Assembly (NCBI GenBank): GCA_031267485.1
Contig: JAIRYY010000327.1
Coordinates: forward strand, 1 to 5,551
Source of the DNA: Tannerella sp.
GTDB lineage: Bacteria > Bacteroidota > Bacteroidia > Bacteroidales > Tannerellaceae
Direction of reading: 5' to 3'
Length of the DNA: 5,551 nt
Shown: positions 1 to 5,407 of the stretch, in pieces
Numbering within the stretch: position 1 is the first letter of the stretch
Layout: each line of letters begins with the position of its first letter
The notes under the pieces: model-generated
Databases searched by the model: none
What the model saw: the letters and a program-made list of their open reading frames with translations, nothing else
Told to the model about the DNA's origin: nothing
Position numbers and translations under genes: made by a program

Positions 1-99
1 AACAACCGGCAGACAGCGCTTGAGCAATCAGGCAGTCCGGACATGGAAAAACAGGCCAAATCGTTTTTCCAGATGATGTATCTAATGATTAGTGATTAG
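1..99 (+). CDS. 3' end of a possible unidentified gene converging on rny
   Basis: Frame 1 is open from the window edge to a TAG at 97-99 and encodes 32 residues, with a helical-looking stretch (MEKQAKSFFQMMYLM) near the end. I recognise no family. A second plus frame is open for 24 codons, so the choice rests on the protein-like composition of frame 1 and on its stop codon falling inside a heptad array, as at rny. The last five codons (LMISD) are themselves encoded by the array, so the natural C-terminus may have been extended or cut by repeat growth. If real, the gene is convergent with rny, leaving about 240 bp between the two stops. The start lies outside the window. Confidence 0.4.
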   Translation, partial: NNRQTALEQSGSPDMEKQAKSFFQMMYLMISD

Positions 100-137
100 T
101 GATTAGTGATTAATGATTAATGATTAATGATTAATGA
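84..137 (+). repeat. 7-bp tandem repeat array (AATGATT/AGTGATT), left copy
   Basis: Seven full heptads and a 5-nt remainder: AATGATT, then three AGTGATT, then three AATGATT and AATGA. Units differ only at the second base (A or G). Because 7 is not a multiple of 3 and the unit contains TAG/TGA or TAA/TGA, the array places stop codons in every frame within about 20 nt. It covers the stop codon of the possible gene at 1-99 and reads in that gene's direction. The array is directly visible; its function is unknown. Confidence 0.9.
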
Positions 138-193
138 ACGGTTGTCAGGCCGTCCGCTGAACATGATTTCCGGCCATATTTTATATATTTTCC

Positions 194-273
194 GGCTATA
201 TGTCATGTCTTTTGGCTATATGTCATGACATATGGCCGTATGTCATGTCTTTTGGCCGTATGTCATGTTATTT
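194..273. repeat. Four 20-bp tandem repeats with TGTCATG core
   Basis: Units begin at 194, 214, 234 and 254, exactly 20 bp apart. Each starts GGC(T/C)(A/G)TATGTCATG and ends with a variable six-base tail (TCTTTT, ACATAT, TCTTTT, TTATTT). Degenerate flanking units can be traced at about 172 (GGCCATATTTTATATATTTTCC) in parts and at 276 (GGTCGTTTTACTTCATG). The array sits between the convergent stops of the left-edge gene and rny, and has no credible ORF. The 20-bp period is about two helical turns, so the TGTCATG cores lie on roughly the same DNA face. Protein binding is only an inference. Confidence 0.9.
214..237. repeat. 24-bp near-perfect palindrome inside the 20-bp array
   Basis: The centre lies between 225 and 226. 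Bases 218-233 form a perfect 16-bp palindrome (ATATGTCATGACATAT). After one T/G mismatch (217 versus 234) the symmetry continues as GGC at 214-216 against GCC at 235-237. In RNA the mismatch becomes a U-G wobble, so either strand's transcript could form a hairpin. It arises because the second unit's tail (ACATAT) differs from the others. No long T-run follows on either strand, so it is not a standard intrinsic terminator; a dimeric-protein site or a 3'-end-protecting hairpin are possible readings. Confidence 0.75.
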
Positions 274-310
274 TTGGTCGTTTTACTTCATGCGGGATAT
301 TTCAGCCATG

Positions 311-343
311 ATTAATCACTAATCACTAACCCGCTAATCACTA
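311..343 (-). repeat. 7-bp repeat array at the rny stop codon (inverted copy)
   Basis: On the minus strand the rny stop TAG (343-341) begins TAGTGATTAG; an interrupting CGGGT follows, then more TAGTGATTAGTGATTAAT. The unit is the one at 84-137 in the opposite DNA orientation but in the same orientation relative to its own gene. Bases 311-327 are the exact reverse complement of 98-114 (17 bp), so the two arrays form an inverted pair about 196 nt apart. The array is shorter and less regular than the left one. Confidence 0.8.
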
Positions 344-1879
344 TTTCGCATAGCTTACGGCGCGGGTTTCGCGGATGACGGTTATCTTGACCTGTCCGGG
401 GTATGTCATCTCGTCCTGAATCTTTTTGGCAATTTCGCCGGACAGGCTTTCGACATCCTTGTCGTTTATCTTGTCCGCTCCGACGATGACGCGCAACTCG
501 CGGCCGGCCTGGATGGCATACGTGTTGATTACGCCGGGATAGGACATCGCCAGCTGCTCGAGGTCGTTAAGGCGTTTAATGTAAGCCTCGACGATCTCGC
601 GGCGGGCGCCGGGGCGGGCGCCCGATATGGCGTCGCAAACCTGCACGATTGGCGCAATCATCGTCTGCATCTCCATTTCGTCGTGGTGTGCCCCTACGGC
701 GTTGCATATATCCGGTTTTTCCTTGTATTTTTCGCAAATCTTCATCCCCAGAATGGCGTGCGGCAGTTCCGGTTCGTCGTCGGGCACTTTGCCTATGTCG
801 TGCAGAAGTCCGGCGCGGCGCGCTTTTTTCGGATTAAGTCCCAGCTCCGAGGCCATTGTGGCGCACAGGTTTGCCGTTTCGCGGGCATGCTGCAGCAGGT
901 TCTGTCCGTACGACGAGCGGTATTTCATTTTCCCTATCAGGCGGATCAGTTCCGGGTGAAGGCCGTGAACGCCAAGGTCTATCGCGGTGCGTTTTCCCGT
1001 TTCGATCACTTCTTCCTCGATTTGTTTTTTCACTTTGCCGACGACCTCTTCGATGCGCGCCGGATGAATACGTCCGTCCTGCACCAGCTGGTGAAGCGCG
1101 AGGCGGGCTATCTCGCGCCGAACGGGGTCAAAACCCGAAAGCACGATAGCTTCAGGCGTATCGTCGACGATTATCTCAATGCCGGTAGCGCTTTCGAGCG
1201 CGCGTATGTTGCGGCCCTCGCGTCCGATAATGCGCCCTTTCATTTCGTCCGATTCAATCGGGAATACGGTTACGGAGTTCTCGATGGCCGTTTCCGTGGC
1301 TACGCGCTGGATTGACTGAACAACGATTTTCTTGGCCTCCATGTTGGCCGTCATCTTTGCTTCTTCCATTATTTCGCTGATAAACGAAGATGCGTCGGAT
1401 TTGGCTTCGTCTTTCATCGATTCGATAAGGCGTTCTTTCGCGTCTTTGGCCGACAGTCCGGAAATGGCTTCCAGCTGTTCGATTTCGCGCTGACGCGCCT
1501 TTTCCATATCCTGCTGTTTCTTTTCGAGTACAGCCAGCTGTGAGGTAAGGTTTTCCTTAATGGCGTTTATTTCCGCATTTTTGCGCTGCAGATCTTCCTG
1601 CCTTTGCGAAAATGCCGTTTCACGCTGTTTGAGTCTTGCTTCCGCAGACTGAATCTTTGCGTTGCGCACCGTCACCTGCTTTTCCAGATCCGCTTTCAGT
1701 TGAATGAATTTCTCTTTCACTTCAAGCATTTTATTTTTCTTCATCACTTCGGTTTCCCTTTCGATTTCTCCGAGTCTTTTCCTGCGTCTCGATTTTGAAA
1801 GAATCCGCGTAATGAACCACGTCAGAAAACCGCCTGTTATGAATGTGGCGATTATTGCTATGATATACAGTATGTCCAT
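341..1879 (-). CDS. rny: Ribonuclease Y (membrane-anchored endoribonuclease)
   Basis: A 512-residue RNase Y, the usual length. Residues 3-27 form one N-terminal membrane segment followed by a basic patch (SKSRRRKR), anchoring the enzyme on the inner face of the membrane. About residues 38-200 are a long charged coiled coil. A KH RNA-binding domain follows, with its GxxG loop in IIGREGRN (217-224). The HD hydrolase domain carries H331 (QHARE), the H360-D361 pair (LLHDIGK), H398-H399 and D416 ([14 protein letters not shown]), the expected metal site. The family starts mRNA decay by endonucleolytic cleavage. I chose the ATG at 1879 over one 20 codons upstream because the longer form would add AT-rich intergenic sequence ahead of the membrane helix. 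The leader is A-rich without Shine-Dalgarno. No TAnnTTTG box is seen between zapA and rny, so transcription may depend on read-through past the hairpin at 1914-1958. Confidence 0.97.
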   Translation of the reverse strand: MDILYIIAIIATFITGGFLTWFITRILSKSRRRKRLGEIERETEVMKKNKMLEVKEKFIQLKADLEKQVTVRNAKIQSAEARLKQRETAFSQRQEDLQRKNAEINAIKENLTSQLAVLEKKQQDMEKARQREIEQLEAISGLSAKDAKERLIESMKDEAKSDASSFISEIMEEAKMTANMEAKKIVVQSIQRVATETAIENSVTVFPIESDEMKGRIIGREGRNIRALESATGIEIIVDDTPEAIVLSGFDPVRREIARLALHQLVQDGRIHPARIEEVVGKVKKQIEEEVIETGKRTAIDLGVHGLHPELIRLIGKMKYRSSYGQNLLQHARETANLCATMASELGLNPKKARRAGLLHDIGKVPDDEPELPHAILGMKICEKYKEKPDICNAVGAHHDEMEMQTMIAPIVQVCDAISGARPGARREIVEAYIKRLNDLEQLAMSYPGVINTYAIQAGRELRVIVGADKINDKDVESLSGEIAKKIQDEMTYPGQVKITVIRETRAVSYAK

Positions 1880-1913
1880 ATTGTTTTTTAATTGGTTATT
1901 AGTTATTATATAT

Positions 1914-1958
1914 AAAAAAAGCACCGTTCGTGAAAGCATTCGCTTCCCGAATCAGTGC
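1914..1958 (-). terminator. Long hairpin plus seven-T tract after zapA
   Basis: On the minus strand an 11-nt arm (1958-1948) pairs with a 10-nt arm (1930-1921), GCACTGATTCG against CGAACGGTGC, with one bulged A and one T-G pair. It stacks on an inner 6-bp stem, GGAAGC (1947-1942) with GCTTTC (1937-1932, one G-T pair), closed by a GAAT tetraloop, and a single A is bulged at 1931. Seven T's follow directly (1920-1914). This has the form of an intrinsic terminator for the zap unit, but the stem is unusually long and lies upstream of rny, so it could instead be the 3' part of a small RNA or a leaky attenuator. Confidence 0.65.
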
Positions 1959-1982
1959 GTGAAATCCCGTTTCGCTAAATAA
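1914..1982 (-). ncRNA. Candidate small RNA (6S-like) between zapA and rny
   Basis: The 103-nt gap between the zapA stop and the rny start holds no ORF but does hold a long bulged hairpin ending in a T-run. A 6S RNA gene lies next to zapA in proteobacteria, and a compact 6S-type family of about 100 nt (6S-Flavo) is described in Bacteroidota, so position and shape suggest this class. I cannot show the open central bubble that defines 6S RNA: a closing stem between the zapA stop region (about 1978-1987) and bases just past the T-run is A-U only and weak. Boundaries are guesses; the 5' end could lie inside zapA. The simpler alternative is a plain terminator. Confidence 0.35.
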
Positions 1983-2285
1983 TTACTCCTCTTTCAAAAA
2001 ATCTTTTAACTCGTCAGTGAGCTGTTCTATCTTTGTTTTAAAAGGAATCGTATCATTTTTTTCCTCCAGCCTCAGATGGCTCGCTGCAATATCTATCGCA
2101 GTCATAGCCAACAAATCCTGGTCGGATAGCCCGGTTTCGGAGAATGCCTGTTTATATGCAATAAATTTCTGTCGCAATTGATAGGCTGCTTCCCGTACCA
2201 GTCTTTCATCTTCCGTCTTTATCCACACGGGGTATTTCCTTTCACCCGGGATGACTTCCAGATTTATCAGTATTTCTTCCGACAT
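1983..2285 (-). CDS. zapA: Cell division protein ZapA
   Basis: A 100-residue protein with the ZapA layout: an N-terminal small alpha/beta head (EEILINLEVIPGERKYPVWI, residues 3-22, then ERLVREAAYQLRQK at 27-40), the conserved helix entry SDQDLLAMTAIDIA (54-67), and a charged C-terminal coiled-coil helix (about 68-100). ZapA proteins bind FtsZ in the cytoplasm and bundle or cross-link its filaments in the Z-ring. The start ATG at 2285 is only 3 nt past the stop of the coiled-coil gene upstream, so the two are almost certainly translated from one mRNA. A strong hairpin with a T-run lies 24 nt past its stop. Sequence identity within this family is low; the call rests on length, motif pattern and position beside rny. 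Confidence 0.85.
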   Translation of the reverse strand: MSEEILINLEVIPGERKYPVWIKTEDERLVREAAYQLRQKFIAYKQAFSETGLSDQDLLAMTAIDIAASHLRLEEKNDTIPFKTKIEQLTDELKDFLKEE

Positions 2286-2288
2286 AAT

Positions 2289-2582
2289 TTATTCATTTAA
2301 CAGGGCAATGCATGTTTCCACTTCCCGCACTAACTTATTAACCCGCTTGCGAGCATCCCGAAATTCTCCGTCGTTGCCGGCCAACCCGTGTGCCGTATGC
2401 AGGTTTGTACATCTGGCCTGTAATTTCTCAATCGTTTGTTTGCTCTGCCGTAGTATTTCCTCTTTTTCTTCCAGAGACTTTTTCAGAACTTCGATATGAT
2501 GCTTTTTTGCACCATACAGCCGGATAAGTTCACGAATCCTGTCCTCGAATACGGCTAACAGTTTATACTCATTTTCAGTCAT
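2289..2582 (-). CDS. Small coiled-coil protein paired with ZapA
   Basis: A 97-residue cytoplasmic protein with no signal peptide or membrane segment. A helix at 5-24 (EYKLLAVFEDRIRELIRLYG) leads into a heptad-rich coiled coil (about 26-62), a short glycine-containing break (GLAGNDGE, 66-73) and a C-terminal helix (RVNKLVREVETCIALLNE, 80-97). Size and coiled-coil character resemble ZapB, the ZapA partner at the Z-ring, and the 3-nt gap to zapA supports a joint role. I see no sequence-level proof of homology to proteobacterial ZapB, so the symbol is left empty. It is first in its transcription unit, 19 nt below a TAnnTTTG box. Confidence 0.85.
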   Translation of the reverse strand: MTENEYKLLAVFEDRIRELIRLYGAKKHHIEVLKKSLEEKEEILRQSKQTIEKLQARCTNLHTAHGLAGNDGEFRDARKRVNKLVREVETCIALLNE

Positions 2583-2600
2583 TTACTTCCAAATTGTGGA

Positions 2601-2632
2601 CAAAAGTACATTTTATTATCGTAACAAACAAC
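2601..2632 (-). promoter_or_regulatory. Bacteroides-type promoter of the coiled-coil/zapA unit
   Basis: The minus strand shows TACTTTTG at 2608-2601, a full match to the -7 consensus TAnnTTTG. At 20-nt spacing upstream is GTTG (2632-2629), three of four matches to the -33 TTTG box; a full TTTG also lies at 2628-2625 but only 16 nt away. Expected initiation near 2594 gives a leader of about 12 nt before the ATG at 2582. Confidence 0.65.
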
Positions 2633-2671
2633 TTTCCATCATGTTTTTTTGTGTTTTTTTCGGAAACGGGC

Positions 2672-2709
2672 AAAAAAAAGGCTGTTCGTTTATAAAAAAT
2701 GAGCAGCCT
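2672..2709 (-). terminator. Intrinsic terminator after the winged-helix gene
   Basis: On the minus strand AGGCTG (2709-2704) pairs perfectly with CAGCCT (2684-2679). The stem can be extended past a C/A mismatch by TC/GA, enclosing an AT-rich loop. Eight T's run from the end of the stem (2679-2672). It starts about 22 nt past the winged-helix stop and lies upstream of the zap promoter, insulating the two units. Confidence 0.8.
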
Positions 2710-2730
2710 GATCTTTCTTATTGTCTCTCT

Positions 2731-2934
2731 TTAAGCCAACCACACGTATAAATCATCATCATTTTCATCAAAGAAGAGCTTGCCTTCTTTTGCCAGCCAT
2801 CCTAAAGCAGAGAATAACGCTTTGTCCGCCCTGATTTTTGTGATTTTCTTCAGTTCTTTGACTGACATTTTGCCGGAAGTACTCAAGGCAGTCCATATAA
2901 TACCGGCATTCGTTCCAATTGTTTCACTTGTCAT
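2731..2934 (-). CDS. Small winged helix-turn-helix protein (DUF2582-type)
   Basis: A 67-residue single-domain protein. It fits the small winged-helix family common in Bacteroidota (DUF2582): helix 1 at TNAGIIWTALSTSG (8-21), helix 2 at SVKELKKITK (24-33), recognition-like helix at RADKALFSALGWLAKEG (35-51), and a beta wing, KLFFDENDDDLYVWLA (52-67), with an acidic turn. These proteins are thought to act on nucleic acids, but no target is known to me, and the acidic wing is unusual for a DNA-contacting surface. It is transcribed alone: a TAnnTTTG box lies upstream and a good terminator downstream. The start at 2934 leaves about 25 nt to the -7 box. Family call is fairly secure, function is not. 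Confidence 0.88.
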   Translation of the reverse strand: MTSETIGTNAGIIWTALSTSGKMSVKELKKITKIRADKALFSALGWLAKEGKLFFDENDDDLYVWLA

Positions 2935-2959
2935 GATTATTAATATTTAAAACCCGGTG

Positions 2960-2967
2960 CAAAGATA
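2960..2967 (-). promoter_or_regulatory. -7 box of the winged-helix gene
   Basis: TATCTTTG on the minus strand matches TAnnTTTG exactly and lies 25 nt before the ATG at 2934. No TTTG is found 19-21 nt upstream (the bases there read TTCC/ATTC), so the -33 half is poor. The promoter may be weak or need an activator. Confidence 0.5.
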
Positions 2968-2985
2968 CGAACATTTAATAAAACG

Positions 2986-3010
2986 CGGAATTTTTTTTGT
3001 AAAAATCCGG
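2986..3010 (-). terminator. Weak AT-rich hairpin downstream of obg
   Basis: On the minus strand CGGATTTTT (3009-3001) pairs with AAAAATTCCG (2995-2986) with one bulged T, giving about nine mostly A-T pairs around a loop of A's. A TTTT run follows two to three bases later. It starts 14 nt past the obg stop, a suitable place for a terminator, but it is weak and overlaps the -33 region of the winged-helix gene, so some read-through is likely. Confidence 0.3.
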
Positions 3011-3023
3011 CTTTTAGAATAAT

Positions 3024-4130
3024 TTACCATTCGGATTCCGCCCCGGCGCCCTCTGTTTTCCCGGCGATATCCCCGTTGTGATCAATGATGTTGATGTCCA
3101 TGTTCTTATGAACGATTTTCTCCTTGTCCTGGAACGTATCCCTGTTCAGTTCCGTCCAGAGGATATCTTTGAGCGCATCCAGTCCCTGGCCGGTGGCGGA
3201 CGAAATGAACGCGTGCGGTATGTTTTCCGGCAGGTTTCGCGAAAGTACAGTCTTCGTCTCTTCGTCCGCGAGGTCGCTTTTCGTGATGGCGAGGACGCGG
3301 CTTTTTTCGGCGAGGTCGGGATTGTATTTTTCCAGCTCGCCGTTCAGTATTTCGTATTCTTTTTTGATGTCGCCGGTATCTGCCGGAACCATGAAAAGGA
3401 GGAGTGAATTTCGTTCGATATGCCGCAGGAAGCGCAGCCCAAGTCCCCGGCCTTCGCTTGCTCCTTCGATTATGCCGGGGATGTCGGCCATAATGAAAGA
3501 ACGGTTGTCGCGGTATTTTACAATTCCGAGATTTGGCTCCAGCGTCGTGAAAGGGTAGTTCGCTATTTTGGGTTTGGCCGTCGTGACAACGGAGAGCAGG
3601 GTCGATTTCCCGGCGTTCGGGAATCCTACCAGTCCCACGTCGGCCAGCAGTTTCAGCTGGAGGATGATGTTCCGTTCCTCGCCGGGTTCTCCCGGCTGGG
3701 CGTAGCGCGGGGCCTGGTTTGTGGAGGTTTTGAAATGGATGTTGCCCCAGCCGCCTTTGCCGCCTTTCAGGAGGCGTACGGTCTGGCCGTCTTCCGTGAC
3801 GTCGCACAGGTAATCTCCCGTGTCGGCGTCATAGACGACGGTTCCACAGGGCGCTTCAATATAGCGGTCCTCGCCGCTCTTGCCCGTACTGCCCTTGGCG
3901 CTGCCTCCTTCGCCCGGTGTGGCGATGATATGCCGCTCGTATTTCAGGTGGAGCAGCGTCCACAGGTTGCGGTTCGCCCGCAAAAACACGTCTCCGCCGC
4001 GTCCGCCGTCTCCGCCGTCCGGACCTCCCTTGGGTATGTATTTCGCCCTGCGGAAGTGGGAAGACCCCTTTCCTCCTTTTCCTGAACAGCAGTATATCTT
4101 TACATAATCGACAAAATTCGAATCGGCCAT
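3024..4130 (-). CDS. obgE: Obg/CgtA family GTPase
   Basis: A 368-residue Obg GTPase. The glycine-rich Obg fold occupies about 1-158 ([34 protein letters not shown]). The G domain follows: P-loop GFPNAGKST (169-177), switch I around [10 protein letters not shown] (191-200), G3 DIPG (216-219), G4 TKSD (283-286) and G5 SSATG (310-314). G4 has threonine where the textbook motif has asparagine (NKxD). After about residue 330 there is only a short polar tail (to GAGAESEW) and no OCT domain, which I recall as normal for this phylum. Obg proteins bind the large ribosomal subunit and link its maturation to guanine nucleotide levels. The start ATG gives the typical N-terminus [13 protein letters not shown]. 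It lies 72 nt below adk with no promoter box in the gap, so it is probably transcribed with hpt and adk. Confidence 0.97.
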   Translation of the reverse strand: MADSNFVDYVKIYCCSGKGGKGSSHFRRAKYIPKGGPDGGDGGRGGDVFLRANRNLWTLLHLKYERHIIATPGEGGSAKGSTGKSGEDRYIEAPCGTVVYDADTGDYLCDVTEDGQTVRLLKGGKGGWGNIHFKTSTNQAPRYAQPGEPGEERNIILQLKLLADVGLVGFPNAGKSTLLSVVTTAKPKIANYPFTTLEPNLGIVKYRDNRSFIMADIPGIIEGASEGRGLGLRFLRHIERNSLLLFMVPADTGDIKKEYEILNGELEKYNPDLAEKSRVLAITKSDLADEETKTVLSRNLPENIPHAFISSATGQGLDALKDILWTELNRDTFQDKEKIVHKNMDINIIDHNGDIAGKTEGAGAESEW

Positions 4131-4134
4131 ACTT

Positions 4135-4162
4135 TATGAATTAAAAATTATGAATTAAAAAT
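4135..4162. repeat. 14-bp direct repeat (two copies) just upstream of obg
   Basis: TATGAATTAAAAAT occurs twice head to tail (4135-4148 and 4149-4162), followed by a partial third copy, TAAAA. On the coding strand it reads as ATTTTTA and ATTCATA alternating, a 7-nt sub-period. It ends 5 nt before the obg start codon, so it forms the obg leader: unstructured, A+T only except for the C of ATTCATA, and likely to leave the start region open. Confidence 0.85.
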
Positions 4163-4202
4163 TAAAAGAGAATGAATTGAAGCCGGAAAACCGAAACAGC
4201 CA

Positions 4203-4781
4203 CTAATTACTAACCATTTTTATCGCCTTATCTATGCGGTTGAAGATGTCTTCTACCGTTCCTTGTCCGTTTATGGCGGCGTGTTTGTTTTTGTTCCTGT
4301 AATATTCGGCGAGCGGGGCTGTCTGGGTGTGATAAACTTCGAGGCGCGACTTTATCGTTTCCTCGTTGTCGTCGGTGCGCCCGGAATTTTTTCCGCGTTC
4401 GACGAGGCGTTTTACCAGCTCGTCATCCTCGACCCGGAGGTCGAGCAGTATCGTTACGTCCCAGCCGCGTTTTTGCAGTATGCCCTCAAGGGCTTCCGCC
4501 TGCGGTATCGTGCGCGGGAAACCGTCAAAGATAATCCCTTTTGTATCGCCGGACAGGTGATCGAGGATTTTGTCGAGCATGTCGCAAACCAGGTTGTCGG
4601 GCAGCAGTTGTCCCTTCTCGATAAATCCCTTGGCCGTTTTCCCAAGCTCCGTCCCGTTTTTTATTTCTTCGCGCAAAACGTCACCCATAGAGATATGCGC
4701 CAGGTTATGGCGTTTCTTTATTAAATCGCTTTGAGTGCCTTTCCCCGAACCGGGAGCGCCGAAAATCACTATATTTAACAT
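4203..4781 (-). CDS. adk: Adenylate kinase
   Basis: A 192-residue short-form adenylate kinase, which interconverts ATP + AMP and two ADP in the cytoplasm. Visible motifs are the P-loop GAPGSGKGT (8-16), the AMP-binding region ISMGDVLR (30-37), GQLLPDN (57-63), DGFPRTIPQAE (86-96) and a short LID with ERGKNSGRTDDN (128-139) without zinc cysteines. The usual ISTGD reads ISMGD here: a methionine (ATG codon) replaces the threonine next to AMP. Other catalytic residues (K13, R37, R90, R125, R129) appear in place. It starts 27 nt after the hpt stop with no promoter box between them, consistent with co-transcription of two purine-nucleotide enzymes. The terminal codons and stop run through heptad-like sequence (GTTAGTAATTAGTG). 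Confidence 0.97.
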   Translation of the reverse strand: MLNIVIFGAPGSGKGTQSDLIKKRHNLAHISMGDVLREEIKNGTELGKTAKGFIEKGQLLPDNLVCDMLDKILDHLSGDTKGIIFDGFPRTIPQAEALEGILQKRGWDVTILLDLRVEDDELVKRLVERGKNSGRTDDNEETIKSRLEVYHTQTAPLAEYYRNKNKHAAINGQGTVEDIFNRIDKAIKMVSN

Positions 4782-4808
4782 TCTTGTATTTATTTATGAT
4801 TCAAATGA

Positions 4809-5348
4809 TTATTCCACAATCCTGTAAACGCTGCGCAGCGAGCGTCCATAGCCGTCGTAGTCGAGGCCGAAGCCCACAATAAACGCGTCGTCTATCTCCA
4901 TGCCGACATAGTCCGGCCTGATGTCGCACTTCAGGGAACCGGGTTTGATGAACATCGTTGCGAGGCGCACATCGCCGACGCCTTTTTCGCGCAGGCTGTT
5001 CATCACGTATTGCATGGTCAGTCCCGTATCGACAATGTCTTCGAGCAGAATGACAGGCCGCTCTTTGTCTTTGAGGCGTATCGGCAGCAGCTCTTTTATG
5101 ATTCCCTCCGATTTTGTGCCGGCGTAGGACGAATATGCTGCAAAAGTCAACTCGCAGGCAGGCGGCAGCTTGCTCATCAGTTCCGCGACGAACATATAAG
5201 CGCCATTCAGGATGCCGACAAACAGAGGCTTCCTGCCTTCCATATCGCGGACAATCTCGGCCGCAATCCTTGTAGTGGCTTCAATAATCCTGTTTTCCGG
5301 AATGTATGGCTCAAAAACTTTGTCTTTCAACGTTATACGTTCGCCCAT
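4809..5348 (-). CDS. hpt: Hypoxanthine phosphoribosyltransferase
   Basis: A 179-residue type I phosphoribosyltransferase that joins hypoxanthine (often guanine) to PRPP, giving IMP or GMP in purine salvage. The PRPP-binding motif is VILLEDIVDTGLT (99-111, E103-D104). Other family marks are GILNGAYMF (45-53), the flexible-loop SSYAGT (73-78), the base-contact lysine in FIKPG (133-137), and FIVGFGLDYDGYGRSL (156-171) near the C-terminus. The frame extends upstream to an ATG at 5378, but that codon lies inside the -7 promoter box, so it cannot be in the mRNA. ATG 5348 gives the family's usual N-terminus (MGERITLKDKVFE) and a leader of about 20 nt; ATG 5363 remains possible. It is first in the hpt-adk-obg unit. 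Confidence 0.95.
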   Translation of the reverse strand: MGERITLKDKVFEPYIPENRIIEATTRIAAEIVRDMEGRKPLFVGILNGAYMFVAELMSKLPPACELTFAAYSSYAGTKSEGIIKELLPIRLKDKERPVILLEDIVDTGLTMQYVMNSLREKGVGDVRLATMFIKPGSLKCDIRPDYVGMEIDDAFIVGFGLDYDGYGRSLRSVYRIVE

Positions 5349-5375
5349 GATTGGATTTTGCATTAAAAACCGGGG

Positions 5376-5407
5376 CAAATTTACGTGAAAAAGTTCGGCT
5401 TTACAAA
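5376..5407 (-). promoter_or_regulatory. Bacteroides consensus promoter of hpt-adk-obg
   Basis: The minus strand reads TTTG (5407-5404), a 20-nt spacer, then TAAATTTG (5383-5376). Both boxes match the -33 TTTG and -7 TAnnTTTG consensus exactly, at good spacing. Expected initiation near 5370 puts the first usable ATG at 5363 or 5348, which decides the hpt start. Confidence 0.8.

Noticed and set aside
84..137. CRISPR array or insertion-sequence end
   Set aside because: The units are contiguous 7-mers without spacers, and no transposase or target-site duplication is visible.
683..1315. 210-codon plus-strand open frame opposite rny
   Set aside because: It lies wholly antisense to the conserved KH and HD coding sequence of rny and its translation has no recognisable domain; a shadow of the GC-rich gene.
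1880..1939. Alternative longer rny start at 1939 adding 20 residues
   Set aside because: The extension translates AT-rich intergenic DNA and the T-run and arm of the 1914-1958 hairpin, and the 512-residue form beginning at the membrane helix matches the usual RNase Y length.
3106..4085. Long open frames on both strands overlapping obg (233 and 221 codons)
   Set aside because: They are out-of-frame readings of the glycine/proline-rich Obg sequence, rich in Arg and Pro or lacking any domain; the Obg frame carries all GTPase motifs.
4263..4724. 153-codon plus-strand open frame opposite adk
   Set aside because: Antisense to conserved adenylate kinase motifs, with no domain of its own.
5349..5378. 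Alternative hpt start at 5378
   Set aside because: This ATG lies inside the -7 promoter element and upstream of the expected transcription start; the N-terminus beginning at 5348 fits the family.
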